Below, piece by piece: positions 47,736 through 58,501 of a stretch of DNA of 64,000 nt; position 1 is the first letter of the stretch; each line of letters opens with the position of its first letter. The notes under the pieces were generated by a model. That model was not told where the DNA came from, ran no database searches, and was given only the letters and a program-made list of their open reading frames with translations. The DNA is from Cladocopium goreaui. Its lineage: Eukaryota; Sar; Dinophyceae; Suessiales; Symbiodiniaceae. Position numbers and translations under genes: made by a program. The DNA lies in NCBI GenBank assembly GCA_947184155.2, contig CAMXCT020002057.1, positions 114,501 through 178,500 on the forward strand. Direction: 5' to 3'.

Positions 47736-49585
47736 TCATGCAGAGGGTAGGCTTAAGCAAGAAAGATTGCTACTAGCGAACTGTACTCAATTGTGCCGCT
47801 CTCGCATGTCAGTCGTGCTAAGGTGACTAGGTGCGCTGTACCAGCACCAGATTGACAAGCAGAATTTACAAGGTGTCATCGTCCCTGCGAAAGAAAACTG
47901 CTGCAAATCAGCTGTTCCAGAGGTTCGCAGTGCATCTCGCATAAGGCCACTCTCCCCTAGAGTAAGCCAGTAGCAGAATCACAACGTCCCATCAGCGCAC
48001 CGATCCATGTGGGCAGGCTTTGCTGCACTAGGGCGCTCCAGACTGAACAGCAGGAAGCACCACTGGACAGCGCCAGTAGAGCTCACTGCAGTGCAGCCTG
48101 GTCCATGGCTCTACCGGGGATCTACCGCCCCTCCTGAAAATACGCAGAAACAAAACAAAAAGAGAAGGGCCCTCCCCAGACAGCCAACGAAAAAGCCACA
48201 AGAATCAAACAGCCAAAAGCAAACAACAAGAACCAAAAAGAGGTAAAACGGAAAGGGGGGGACGGTGACAAAAGTCTGCTCCACCGCAAACGAATTTCTA
48301 GGAGCTAAAGCTAAGACCAATATAGTAGGGTGAAATGGCAGAGCACTGATGTAGGGCGGTAACCTCAGTATCCAGGCAGCAGGTTAACCAGAAGGCACCA
48401 ATTTAAACAAGTCAATCAAACAAAAAGGCCAAAGAGAACCCTGCCATCATGGGGGGAAGCAAACCACACAAGGGGAGAGGCCAAGACAAAGCACACACAA
48501 CGACACCGGCCACACAGAAGGAACGAGGAGAGGAGCCAGGAGGCAGCAGAGGACAGAGGGAGAGGGGCACACCCGCACCAGAAGGGGTACAATAGCGGAG
48601 TTCAAAGAAGGGGCCACGGATCATACTATGATGAATACCTCAGTGAGGGTGCACACAGCACTCCAACAACACGGGAAACATGGTGTAGAGGGAAAGATCC
48701 CCACACAGGGCCAAAGGCCTTTAGTGCCATGAGACACAATGAAGAGGAGAAATCAATGCACAGCAATCACTCCAAGCACGGAGGCAAAGCAACAAGGCCG
48801 TCGCCGGGAGCAACGATACCCCGAGGGAGGGACCAGTAAAACCTGGACCGAGGCGCCAAGTAGGAACATCCGAGGGGAGTGAGGGTCACGTCAGGCAGGG
48901 AACAGTAACCTAAACTAAAAACAGACAGAAAGAGGCACCAACAACTAGTTTAGCTCTGCATATGGTAAAATCTATAGATGAGTTAGTGAATTCAAGTGCC
49001 TTAGTTGGTGAAAGGGTGGGGAGTGGGTGGCTAATAACGAAGACATCTAGGGACAACACCAGCATCTTTACCCATCGATGATTGTCAGGCACAGACTGTG
49101 AAAAAGCGAATGCGTGCACAAGGCTTTCAACAGAGGCAACCTTAGTACAAGCTAAGCGCGTGACGGGACAAACATGGAGAGAACAGGTATTAACGGTGCC
49201 ATGGGCACGATCTGTTAAGCTTACGCTGGCACCCGCACACAAAGCCAACTGTGGCTCACAACTGCTGGCGAGATCTAGATTGGTTGGAGCCAGGCATGTG
49301 TCACATGAGGAACCTAACAATTATAAATGGGAAAGGTGTGTCTCCTGCTGCATACCAGTGCACCTGTCACGTCCTTGGACAGACACACTGGGTATGCACA
49401 GTTCACTGAAGTAGATGTGACAAATGAACCTATTAGACACGAGAGTCATCTTCCACCACCGTGATTGATGAAAACAAAACCAACTAATGGGTGAAAAACC
49501 GGAGTGAAACAGAAAAATGAGAAGAGGAGGGGGGAGGGGGGTGGACACACGGAGGAAAGTGTGAAAGTAGGGGTTGAGCTGGGGG

Positions 49586-51560
49586 TCATGTCATACCTCT
49601 CGTGAAGTGTTCAAGATGACGTTTTTTGTCTGCTATAATAGTATCATACCATTCATTGGTGAGCACAAATGAAACTGGGTTTACTGCTTGCTGGGCAGTG
49701 ACACGCTGATGAAGTGCTCTGAGCGCCCTTCGATGTTCGTCCAGATCCTCAGGAGGGACCTTCCTTCGGACTCGCCTGTCGGGGAAATTTCGTTCCCTCA
49801 GGTTGGTTTGCAAGGCATGTTCCGCTATATAGACTGCTGGCTGCTGGAATAAAACTCGCTCCTCGAATCTGTCAAGATGGACTGTCCACTCAGCAAACAT
49901 ATGGTTGTGTGACTGTTGCTTCCTGAGTCGCGCCTCTGTTTGATGAAGGCTCCCATTCATATGCCACAAACGTAAAAGACTGTAATTGGAAGGCCAGTCA
50001 AGTGGGCACAGTGTGGCTGTTTCTTTCCATTTCTCGGAGGTAAGCCCTTCTGGAGAAGGAACGATCACCTCCAGAATAGTACGATTCGATCCGAGTGGTT
50101 GGAGACCTCTCATCATACATGGTTCAACGAGCCCTGCGGTGTACCCATGGATGAGCTCCTGGAAGCTTCCAGCCATTTGAAAGTCTTCATCCAACCCCAG
50201 GTGAAAACCAGAGCAGCTGTTTTTCTCCTTCCGCGGAAAGCTCGTCACAGGAACGTTTCGGGCACGTGAGGTTGATTTCTTGAGGTTTCTGTGCATTCTC
50301 AGGAGCATGCTCGAGGAGTTTGGGAGCAATTTTACTGGCCCAACTAGCCGGAAACCATGCCAAGAGGGCAGAGGCTCCACCCGCAAGGTCCACTAACCCA
50401 GTAGTGCGCCGATGCGGCCGATCTGTGACCAGGACTTTAACTGGGCCACTCGGCGCTCGACTCCAATTCACCTCGGAGCTCTCGCGGGCTGAGCCAATGA
50501 GTTCAGATAGGATGGGCCGAAACCAGTATGTGGCATACAAAAGGCATTCAGTTTCTGGAGTCACCATGGATTCAGCCAATCTCATCAACGAGCTCATCGC
50601 TTGGGCGAGCTTCTCTGCCAAACGAATTGTGAGAGCCCTGGCTGTTTGCATAAGGACATCCTCCACTCTGGCACCTTGCCCGCGCAACCACAGTTCGCCA
50701 GCCACACTGAGCAAGACACGTGCAAACTTTTCTTGGATGGCAATTAAAGACAAGGTCAATCTCGCCTGAAGCCATAGCGGCGGGAGAATGCCAAGGTTTT
50801 CTGGTATGCAGAATGGGTTTCCGTCAAGTTGGGTATTGTCAAGTAAGATGGCTAGCTTATCAGCCGCGCTCAAGATCTCGTCCTCAGAGGGATCTTCAGC
50901 TGCTTCAGGTATGGGTGGACACCATGAGATGGTAGGATCTTCTGGATCACTTTCTCCATCGGTAGAGGCTGCTTCTTCATCCGAGGAGGGGTCGCTCACT
51001 GTGTCTCTTGCACCTTCCGGGCTTGCAAGTTTCATCGTGCCTGGATCAAATTGGCGATCGAGTGTGGCCAAAAGCTCTGGTTGCAGCCGATGGGCATCAA
51101 AGTAATGGATACCAGGGATGACAACGAGCTGTCGATCCTGTATACCAACATGAAAGAACACCTTGTGACCTCTATGTCGATGAACTAGGGCAGGAGACCC
51201 ATTGTAAGCTGCACAAAGCCAGAGGGGAGATCTGTAACCATCAGCAGCGTAACCATATAAGTATTCACGATCAATTGAGCAGGGGAAAAATCCGCTGGTC
51301 GTCAACACATGGTCACGTGTGCGGGGCTCTAGCGCTGCAAGGACGTTAGGGGGAAGCCGCAGCCTGTCTCTGCATGCCACTACCAACCGATATCGTCTCC
51401 ACGCTCGTGTGCCATTGATGGTCACTATCATGGCAATAGCAAGGGGCGGTTTATCTTGGGGAGTAAAGGGTACCGCTAATCCCCAGTCCAGTATGGCACA
51501 TCTATCGCTAGGGTAGTTTGTAGGGCCATGGTACTGAATATTACGGCCTTTCAAAGTGAA
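49586..51560 (-). pseudogene. E3 helicase, C-terminal half with 32-bp deletion
   Basis: From FTLKGRNIQYHGP (51560) to about 50211 the frame matches E1. Then 32 bases present in E2 (46022-46053) are missing, between AG microhomologies near 50210, and shift the frame; the remainder continues to the stop at 49586. Helicase motifs I to VI lie upstream of this copy's break and are absent. It includes an acidic Ser/Asp/Glu-rich stretch (DPSSDEEAASTDGESDPEDP) shared with E1. Confidence 0.8.
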
Positions 51561-52236
51561 ATCGCTTGTGTGCTTTGGCCTCCCGGTGCAGGGCCACGCC
51601 AAAAAGGCAAAAACCATGCAGAAGCACGGCCCCCCGCAAGCACCAGGCGCAGCCGGCGGCGCACACCTTTCCACACCGTGTGACCCAGGCCAACCTAAGG
51701 TAAGTGGATCCACACACCGGGTGGTAAGTAACCGTGACCATTCATTTCCCCAAGTGGATCCACTCACCGAGTGACGTGGGAACCACAAAGGTACCCATTC
51801 ATTTCACCCAAGATGATCACCACTCAAGGGACGTGGAACACGGACACCCACCACCACACAAGGTGTTCACCACAATCACCGAAGGTGAAACCATCACACG
51901 ATGCCCCCATTGGTTCCCGGACTCCTGCTCGTACAGGAGAAGAACGACCAAAAAAGGAGTGGTCGAACTAAGTCACCTTTTCAGTGACCCCAGTCCCAAT
52001 GGAGCACAGCTCGAACCTTGGATTAGGTCCTTACTGTGGCCAGACTGTACATTGAGCCCACTCTCCCCGAAGGTTGAGAGTGGACCGGTCGGTGACCCAG
52101 TCGTTAGCGATCCCATGCATCCCCAGAGGGATACACCTGTCTCACGACAGGACCCTAACACTGTTAGGGAGGAACCGACGGTCTTGTCCACCGTGAGCTT
52201 GGCTACCCACGATGAATTTTGACCGTTAGCCAACGG
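51561..52236 (-). other. Foreign 5' segment of E3
   Basis: No similarity to E1 or E2 that I can see. It contains repeated GTGGATCCAC and CCACTCA-type words on the plus strand near 51705-51850 and an open minus frame (51973-52326, ending in the flank) without known motifs. It may be a template-switch product or an older insertion. Confidence 0.5.
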
Positions 52237-52256
52237 GAAGTTGACCATGGTGATTC
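52237..52256. repeat. E3 target-site duplication, right copy
   Basis: Second copy of the 20-bp direct repeat; see 46978-46997. Confidence 0.93.
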
Positions 52257-52274
52257 GCCAGACCCGAGTCCCGC

Positions 52275-53870
52275 ATGTCTCGTCGGGCGACGTCCAGCAG
52301 CGATGACTCCTCCCCGGCTGGGTCAACCAAACCTACACGGAAGGACAAAGCAGCCGTGGATGAAACTGCTACTGCGCGTAGGCCCAAAGGAGTCATCCTT
52401 GTGAGTGAGGCATTCACTGAAATCAACGCGGGTCTGGTCATTGTATTAGCTTCGGGTCATGAGAGTCCTGTACCTGTCACTGCCTTGGAGGACTCGGATA
52501 CGGATCCTGATGAAATAGCCCACGTTATTACCAGTGCTTACCATAGACATGTCGAAGCCTACCTTGCTACTACATATCCACCTGCAGACGTTGAGCAAGC
52601 AGTCGCTAGTGGATTACTTGGCTCTCCTCTGCTTGGCACGTCCACCCGTGTTACTGCAGATTGGTGCTATGCGTGGAGTTTGTTAGGCCAGTGGTCTGGA
52701 TTAGTCATTTTTCCGGTCCCAGCCTCTGGAGTCTGGCCGCGCCATGGTCATTTACGGAGGATCCTTGATGGCTACCAAGGCAGACAACCGAACTTCCATA
52801 AATGGGCTCGGCCTGCCTACGAGCAAGGTGCCCTTCCGACCTTTAGCCTGCTGCCAGGTGAGGTCAGTGTACGAGTGCTACCAGGAGACAAGATGTACCA
52901 AGCTATGGCAATCGAGCCACATTACATGCGACCTGTTATTCTGCATGGGTTTGGCACCAATGCCAAGAAAAGAATGCCCAGCAGTCTCGCTGACCTCGCC
53001 CAATCTCGCCCAATTCGGCTGAAGCCCCAATGGCTGCATCACAATTTCCTTCCAGTGGTTGGTCTTCGACTGCATGCCAAAGTGCCTCCTGGCATGGGCT
53101 GGCCGGATATTCGCGGCCTCAATGAGGCGAATCGCTCTCGTGAGCAGCAGTTGTTGATCGGAGAACTGTTCAGGGAGGAAATCTTGCCAAGCTGTCCATC
53201 CTTCTGCAGTGGAGAGTAGCTGGTATACCGCATATTCATGCACTGTTTTGGTGAGGCCCAATTGGGTGACATGTGCTTCCTAATCATCTGTCATCGCAAG
53301 CGATGGGCCATATACCTTTGTTTGCGCAAGATTTCGCAGGAAAATATCATAGTCGTGTTCGGCATTAAGTAGGCCACCCCCTAATCCACTGCAATGCACT
53401 TCAAGGGGTCGGTCTTGCATTGGGGCTCCTCCTCTCTCCAAGCTCAACTAATCTTGCTGTGTGGACTGTGGCAACGGAAGGAACAATCGGAACCCTTATG
53501 TACATCGCTGCAGCAAGCAGCTCTCCTAAAGTTTGGTCTTCCGTTACCTTTCAGAGAGATGGCTAAATGGGAAGTCACTGTCAATGAGCAAGCCATAGAT
53601 GTTGGAGAAGTGTCCAAACAAAACTAGCAGATCTTTCGTTGCTACCATCCGTATGGTAAACATCTATTTCTGAAGTCATGTTTTCCACACTTAGTCACTA
53701 CAGCGGATACAGGAGGTGTCAGGGACATCAACGTTTATGGGTTCTCGGCAGGGTCCTATACGGGTCTTGCAGTCCACGAGATCCTGAGTGAATTCGCTGC
53801 GTTCCCTGGCCTCACCAAAGTTGCTGCGATTGCGACGCCGCCAGCTGAAATGTGGACAAAGACAACTGTG
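52275..53870 (+). pseudogene. Decayed serine-hydrolase-like gene, in-frame stops
   Basis: From ATG 52275 the frame codes 314 residues of normal composition (MSRRATSSSDDSS..., FPVPASGVWPRHG, RPVILHGFGTN) to a TAG at 53217. The same frame then reads on without any indel through LVYRIFMHCFGEAQLGDMCF, stops at about 53368 and 53380, LQQAALLKFGLPLPFREMAK, a TAG at about 53628, and INVYGFSAGSYTGLAVHEIL to 53870. GFSAGS fits the G-x-S-x-G nucleophile elbow of alpha/beta hydrolases, and HGFG could be the oxyanion loop; both are motif-level guesses. 53870 is followed by GTGAGT, a strong donor-like site. An ordinary gene inactivated by nonsense changes is likeliest; short introns carrying the stops are an alternative. 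It is truncated by the tandem array at 53920. Confidence 0.5.
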
Positions 53871-54244
53871 GTGAGTTCTCCATATGGACCGACATAGCGT
53901 AACCGTTCTTTCCACCAAGCAGAGGGTGAGCGTTTAGTACGACAGTTGTGGCACTACACGCCTTTTACCGTGGAAAAAACCAGCAAAACAGGTCCAGCGT
54001 GTAGCGTGTAGTGGCTCTTTTTTCTAAACTATATTGATCTTTAAAAAAATAATTACAACCGAACGGCAGGAAACGGCGAAAATGTGTCTCCGGCCACAGC
54101 GCGGAGCGTTTAGTGGGGTACTACACGCCCAAACGGTCGCATCTAAAAATCGCTGTTTTACCACAGTGCGAAGCGTTTAGTGCCGATTTTGCTGGCAGGC
54201 GCAGTATTTGCGCTCTGCGTCGCGCCAAAATCACAGAGGGTGAG

Positions 54245-54280
54245 CGTGTAGTGCCGCCAGTTGTGGCACTACACGGCAGG
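54245..54280. repeat. Perfect 11-bp hairpin in unit 1
   Basis: CGTGTAGTGCC and GGCACTACACG are separated by 9 bases. The stem is disturbed in unit 2 (GTGCGGCC) and unit 3 (GGCACCACACG). Related half-sites AGCGTTTAGT and CACTACACGC occur several times in each unit. Confidence 0.8.
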
Positions 54281-54354
54281 TTTCTGTGCACAAACCTTGG
54301 CAGGCGCAGTATTTCAAAAGGAAACATGGCCACCCCACAGCTTAAACCCTGCCG

Positions 54355-54780
54355 CGGCTGAAGCTGTGAGGTGGCCACGTTTGTTTGTCAAATACTTGCC
54401 ACGGGCTAAGCTGTGAGGTGGCCATGTTTGCTTGTCAAAAACTGCCCCTGCCAGGGTTTACGCTGTGTAGTGGCCATGTTAGCTTCTGAATTACTGCGCC
54501 TGCCAGCGTTTTAAGCTGTCCAGGTTAAGCTGTGAGGTGGCCATGTTTGTTTGTCAAGTACCGCAGTTGTCAGGGTTTAAGTTGTGAGGTGGCCATGTTT
54601 GTTTGCAATATTTGCCACAGGTTGAGATGTGTGGTTGTTTACTTCTGAAATGCTGCGCTTGCCACGGGTTTAAGCTGTGATGTGGCCATGTTTGCTTCTG
54701 AAATATTGTGCCTGCGACGGGGTTGTTAGCTGCCAAAGTACTGCGCCTGCTACGGGCTTAAGCTTTTGAAATATTGGGCC
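54355..54780. repeat. Sub-repeats AAGCTGTGAGGTGGCCATGTTTG
   Basis: Seven or eight diverged 50-60 bp sub-units, each with a TGTGAGGTGGCCATGTTTGY core and a GCC-AGG/ACGG-GTTTAAG part. The same block recurs at about 57030-57450 and 59710-60130. Confidence 0.85.
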
Positions 54781-55297
54781 TGCCGCTTTAAGAGATCTGT
54801 TGAATACGCCCCGCTCCCCAGCGGCAATGCTGCGTCAGTGTGAGATGGACTGAAGCTGTCATATGCTTCTTTACAGCGTTCCACAGCAGCATTGCCGCCG
54901 GGGTGTGGGGGTTCTGCGCTGCCCGCGCAAAAACTATCGGAGAAAAAATGCAGGATCACATGGAGGTGAGGCCATGGCGGCCATATGGTATGTTCTTTAT
55001 TTCGCAAGAGAGACGGAACATATCGAGGGACGAAAATCTGCATGTGCTTTGAAGTTAAGGTCCCACACGGGGCATGTGTCCTCATTTTGGACTGCAGGCT
55101 TTCATGAAAGCAATGGATATCTTGGCTGGTGATCATCGCCAGCGTTTTTTGGTTTCAGATCATTCAGTCTTGACGTGTATTATATAGATTCGAGTCCCCG
55201 TGAGCCTCGCTTTGTCCTCGTGCCATTACGTTTTGCGTCCGAGGCCTGGCCTCGGGCAGGCCTCGGTGAGCCTCGGAGCGCCTCGAATGCCAACAAA

Positions 55298-55823
55298 CCT
55301 GCTTCATCATGGCCCCTAAAACAGGGCCGAAAAAAGTGCTCAAAACATGGCTGCGATAGAGGGACCTCGACAGTAGCAAGCGGCCTTGGGACGCACAAAG
55401 AGAAAAAGGTATGTGTTGACATTCATGTTCAAGCTGCTGGGTCGCAAATCTGCTTGCAAAACATTTGCGGGCAGCAACGAAATTCTCCGATGGCTGACCC
55501 CATTTTTGGGTCCAAATATGGACCCCAAAATGGGGTCCAGAATTGGATCACATTTTCATGCCTTCTTTTAGGTCTTTGCTTGGGCCCCGTTTTGGGGTCC
55601 AGATTTGGACCCAAAAGTGGGGCCAGCCATCGGAAAATATTGCTGCTGCCCGCAGATGTTTTGCAAGCAGATTTGCGACGCACTAGCATGAGCGTAAGTG
55701 TTAACGCATGCTTTTTCTCTCTGTGCGTCCCAATTTGTTTCTTGTACAGTCGAGGTCCCTTTATGGCCGCCATGTTTCTACTAGTTTTTTGGCTCCTGTT
55801 TTCGGGGCCATGATGAAGCAGGC
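55298..55823. repeat. Large inverted repeat (foldback), unit 1
   Basis: Left arm 55298-55518 and right arm 55613-55823 are imperfect reverse complements over more than 200 bases: CCTGCTTCATCATGGCCCC against GGGGCCATGATGAAGCAGG at the outside, GATGGCTGRCCCCA and GGGTCCAAAT at the inside. The 94-base spacer has its own small palindrome GGACCCCAAAATGGGGTCC. GTATGT at 55409 and CTTGTACAG ending at 55749 would define a 341-base intron. No transposase frame. Confidence 0.85.
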
Positions 55824-57976
55824 TTGTCGCCAAACACTAAAGTCTTTGGCTGCTGAATGTCTTGTTGGCGTTCGTTTGGGGCTGCTGAATTTCTTGACTC
55901 CTGTCTGCGTGGACTGATTGTTTTGGTTGCTTGCATTTGGTGCAGGTGGCTGTTTGTTTTGGACTGATGTCGTTGACACACTTCCTGGATCTGGGTTGGT
56001 GGGTTGGTGCCTAGAAAGTGTATTTTTTGTTTATACGAACACAGCTACAATTTTTATCCCGCACCCACTGTCAATTTGGGAATAGACCGAGACGGGACAG
56101 CGAAAAGCCAAGACGGTCAACAAAAAGGAACATTGGTTCATGTAAAGCGTAAAGTTGCAACGGCCCTTTCAATGAAGGTGAAACCTGTTTAAAAATATAG
56201 ACATTCATGTGCATTTGCTCCAATTTCAGCCGTCGAGGCTTGCCTCGAAAATTCTCCCTCATCCTTACATTTTTTGTTTTGTTGCACTTTCTATAGCCTC
56301 GAGGCTGCCTCGAAGCCTGCTTTGAAGCCTGCCGCCAGGCTCATCCTGAAAGATTGTTTGTTTTGCTCCAAGTTCGCATGGTCGAGAACCGGAGTTGCAA
56401 CAGAGGATGCAAATGCCTTTTTCCCGTCTTGCAGAAAGCGCGCTGTTTTGCGCTAACTTTGCTGTCGCCCCTGCGGGTTTGATTTGCCTGGCATGTGCAA
56501 TACTTCTGGCAGTCACGGTGTGAAAACTGACAGCGTTTAGTGCAGATTTTGGTGGCAGGTGCGGTATTTACGGCGTGTGTGACACTGAACCTACAGAGGG
56601 TGAGCGTTTAGTACGACAGTTGTGGCACTACACGCCTTTTACCGTGGAAAAAACCAGCAAAACAGGTCCAGCGTGTAGCGTGTAGTGGCTCTTTTTTCTA
56701 AACTATATTGATCTTTAAAAAATAATTACAACTGAACGGCAGGAAACGGCGAAAATGTGTCTCCGGCCACAGCGCGGAGCGTTTAGTGGGGTACTACACG
56801 CCCAAACGGTCGCATCTAAAAATCGCTGTTTTACCACAGTGCGAAGCGTTTAGTGCCGATTTTGCTGGCAGGCGCAGTATTTGCGCTCTGCGTCGCGCCA
56901 AAATCACAGAGGGTGAGCGTGTAGTGCGGCCAGTTGTGGCACTACACGGCAGGTTTCTGTGCACAAACCTTGGCAGGCGCAGTATTTCAAAAGGAAACAT
57001 TGCCACCCCACAGCTTAAACCCTGCCGTGGCTGAAGCTGTGAGGTGGCCACGTTTGTTTGTCAAATACTTGCCACGGGCTAAGCTATGAGGTGGCCATGT
57101 TTGCTTGTCAAAAACTGCCCCTGCCAGGGTTTTTACGCTGTGTAGTGGCCATGTTAGCTTCTGAATTACTGCGCCTGCCAGCGTTTAAGCTGTCCAGGTT
57201 AAGCTGTGAGGTGGCCATGTTTGTTTGTCAAGTACCGCAGTTGTCAGGGTTTAAGTTGTGAGGTGGCCATGTTTGTTTGCAATATTTGCCACAGGTTGAG
57301 ATGTGGTTGTTTACTTCTGAAATGCTGCGCTTGCCACGGGTTTAAGCTGTGATGTGGCCATGTTTGCTTCTGAAATATTGTGCCTGCGACGGGGTTGTTA
57401 GCTGCCAAAGTACTGCGCCTGCCACGGGCTTAAGCTTTTGAAATATTGGGCCTGCCACTTTAAGAGATCTGTTGAATACGCCCCGCTCCCCAGCGGCAAT
57501 GCTGCGTCAGTGTGAGATGGACTGAAGCTGTCATATGCTTCTTTACAGCGTTCCACAGCAGCATTGCCGCCGGGGGTGTGGGGGTTCTGCGCTGCCCGCG
57601 CAAAAACTATCGGGAGAAAAAATGCAGGATCACATGGAGGTGAGGCCATGGCGGCCACGTGGTATGTTTTTTTTCGCAAGAGAGACGGAACATATCGAGG
57701 GACGAAAATCTGCATGTGCTTTGAAGTTAAGGTCCCACACGGGGCATGTGTCCTCATTTTGGACTGCAGGCTTTCATGAAAGCAATGGATATCTTGGCTG
57801 GTGACTGGTGATCATCGCCAGCGTTTTTTGGTTTCAGATCATTCAGTCTTGACGTGTTTTATATAGATTCGAGTCCCCGTGAGCCTCGCTTTGTCCTCGT
57901 GCCATTACGTTTTGCGTCCGAGGCCTGGTCTCGGGCAGGCCTCGGTGAGCCTCGGAGCGCCTCGAATGCCAACAAA

Positions 57977-58501
57977 CCTGCTTCATCATGGCCCCTAAAA
58001 CAGGGCCGAAAAAAGCGTTCAAAACATGGCTGCGATAGAGGGACCTCGACAGTAGCAAGCGGCCTTGGGACGCACAAAGAGAAAAAGGTATGTGTTGAGA
58101 TTCATGTTCAAGCTGCTGGGTCGCAAATCTGCTTGCAAATCATTTGCGGGCAGCAACGAAATTCTCCGATGGCTGACCCCATTTTTGGGTCCAAATATGG
58201 ACCCCAAAATGGGGTCCAGAATTGGATCACATTTTCATTCCTTCTTTTAGGTCTTTGCTTGGGCCCCGTTTTGGGGTCCAGATTTGGACCCAAAAGTGGG
58301 GCCAGCCATCGGAAAATTTTGCTGCTGACCGCAGATGTTTTGCAAGCAGATTTGCGACGCACTAGCATGAGCGTAAGCGTTAACGCATGCTTTTTCTCTC
58401 TGTGCGTCCCAATTTGTTTCTTGTACAGTTGAGGTCCCTTTATGGCCGCCATGTTTCTACTAGTTTTTTGGATCCTGTTTTCGGGGCCATGATGAAGCAG
58501 G
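57977..58501. repeat. Large inverted repeat (foldback), unit 2
   Basis: Same structure as at 55298-55823, with a few substitutions. Confidence 0.85.

Larger units (their letters stand above)
46998..52236 (-). mobile_element. E3, retroposon-like copy inserted upstream of E1 helicase
   Basis: Minus-strand element with a perfect 20-bp direct repeat. From left: T10 (46998-47007), the common tail, about 2.5 kb of downstream region nearly identical to E2, about 2 kb of helicase C-terminal half (49586-51560), then about 675 bases (51561-52236) unrelated to E1. The 5' end is thus a chimera or carries an older insertion. E2 and E3 are much closer to each other than to E1, which suggests two recent insertions into an old copy. 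Confidence 0.87.

Noticed and set aside
35833..52236. Helitron interpretation of the E elements, because of the helicase
   Set aside because: Helitrons make no target-site duplication and carry a Rep domain with a PIF1-like helicase; here there are 17-20 bp duplications, an A-tail and a UPF1-like helicase without Rep.
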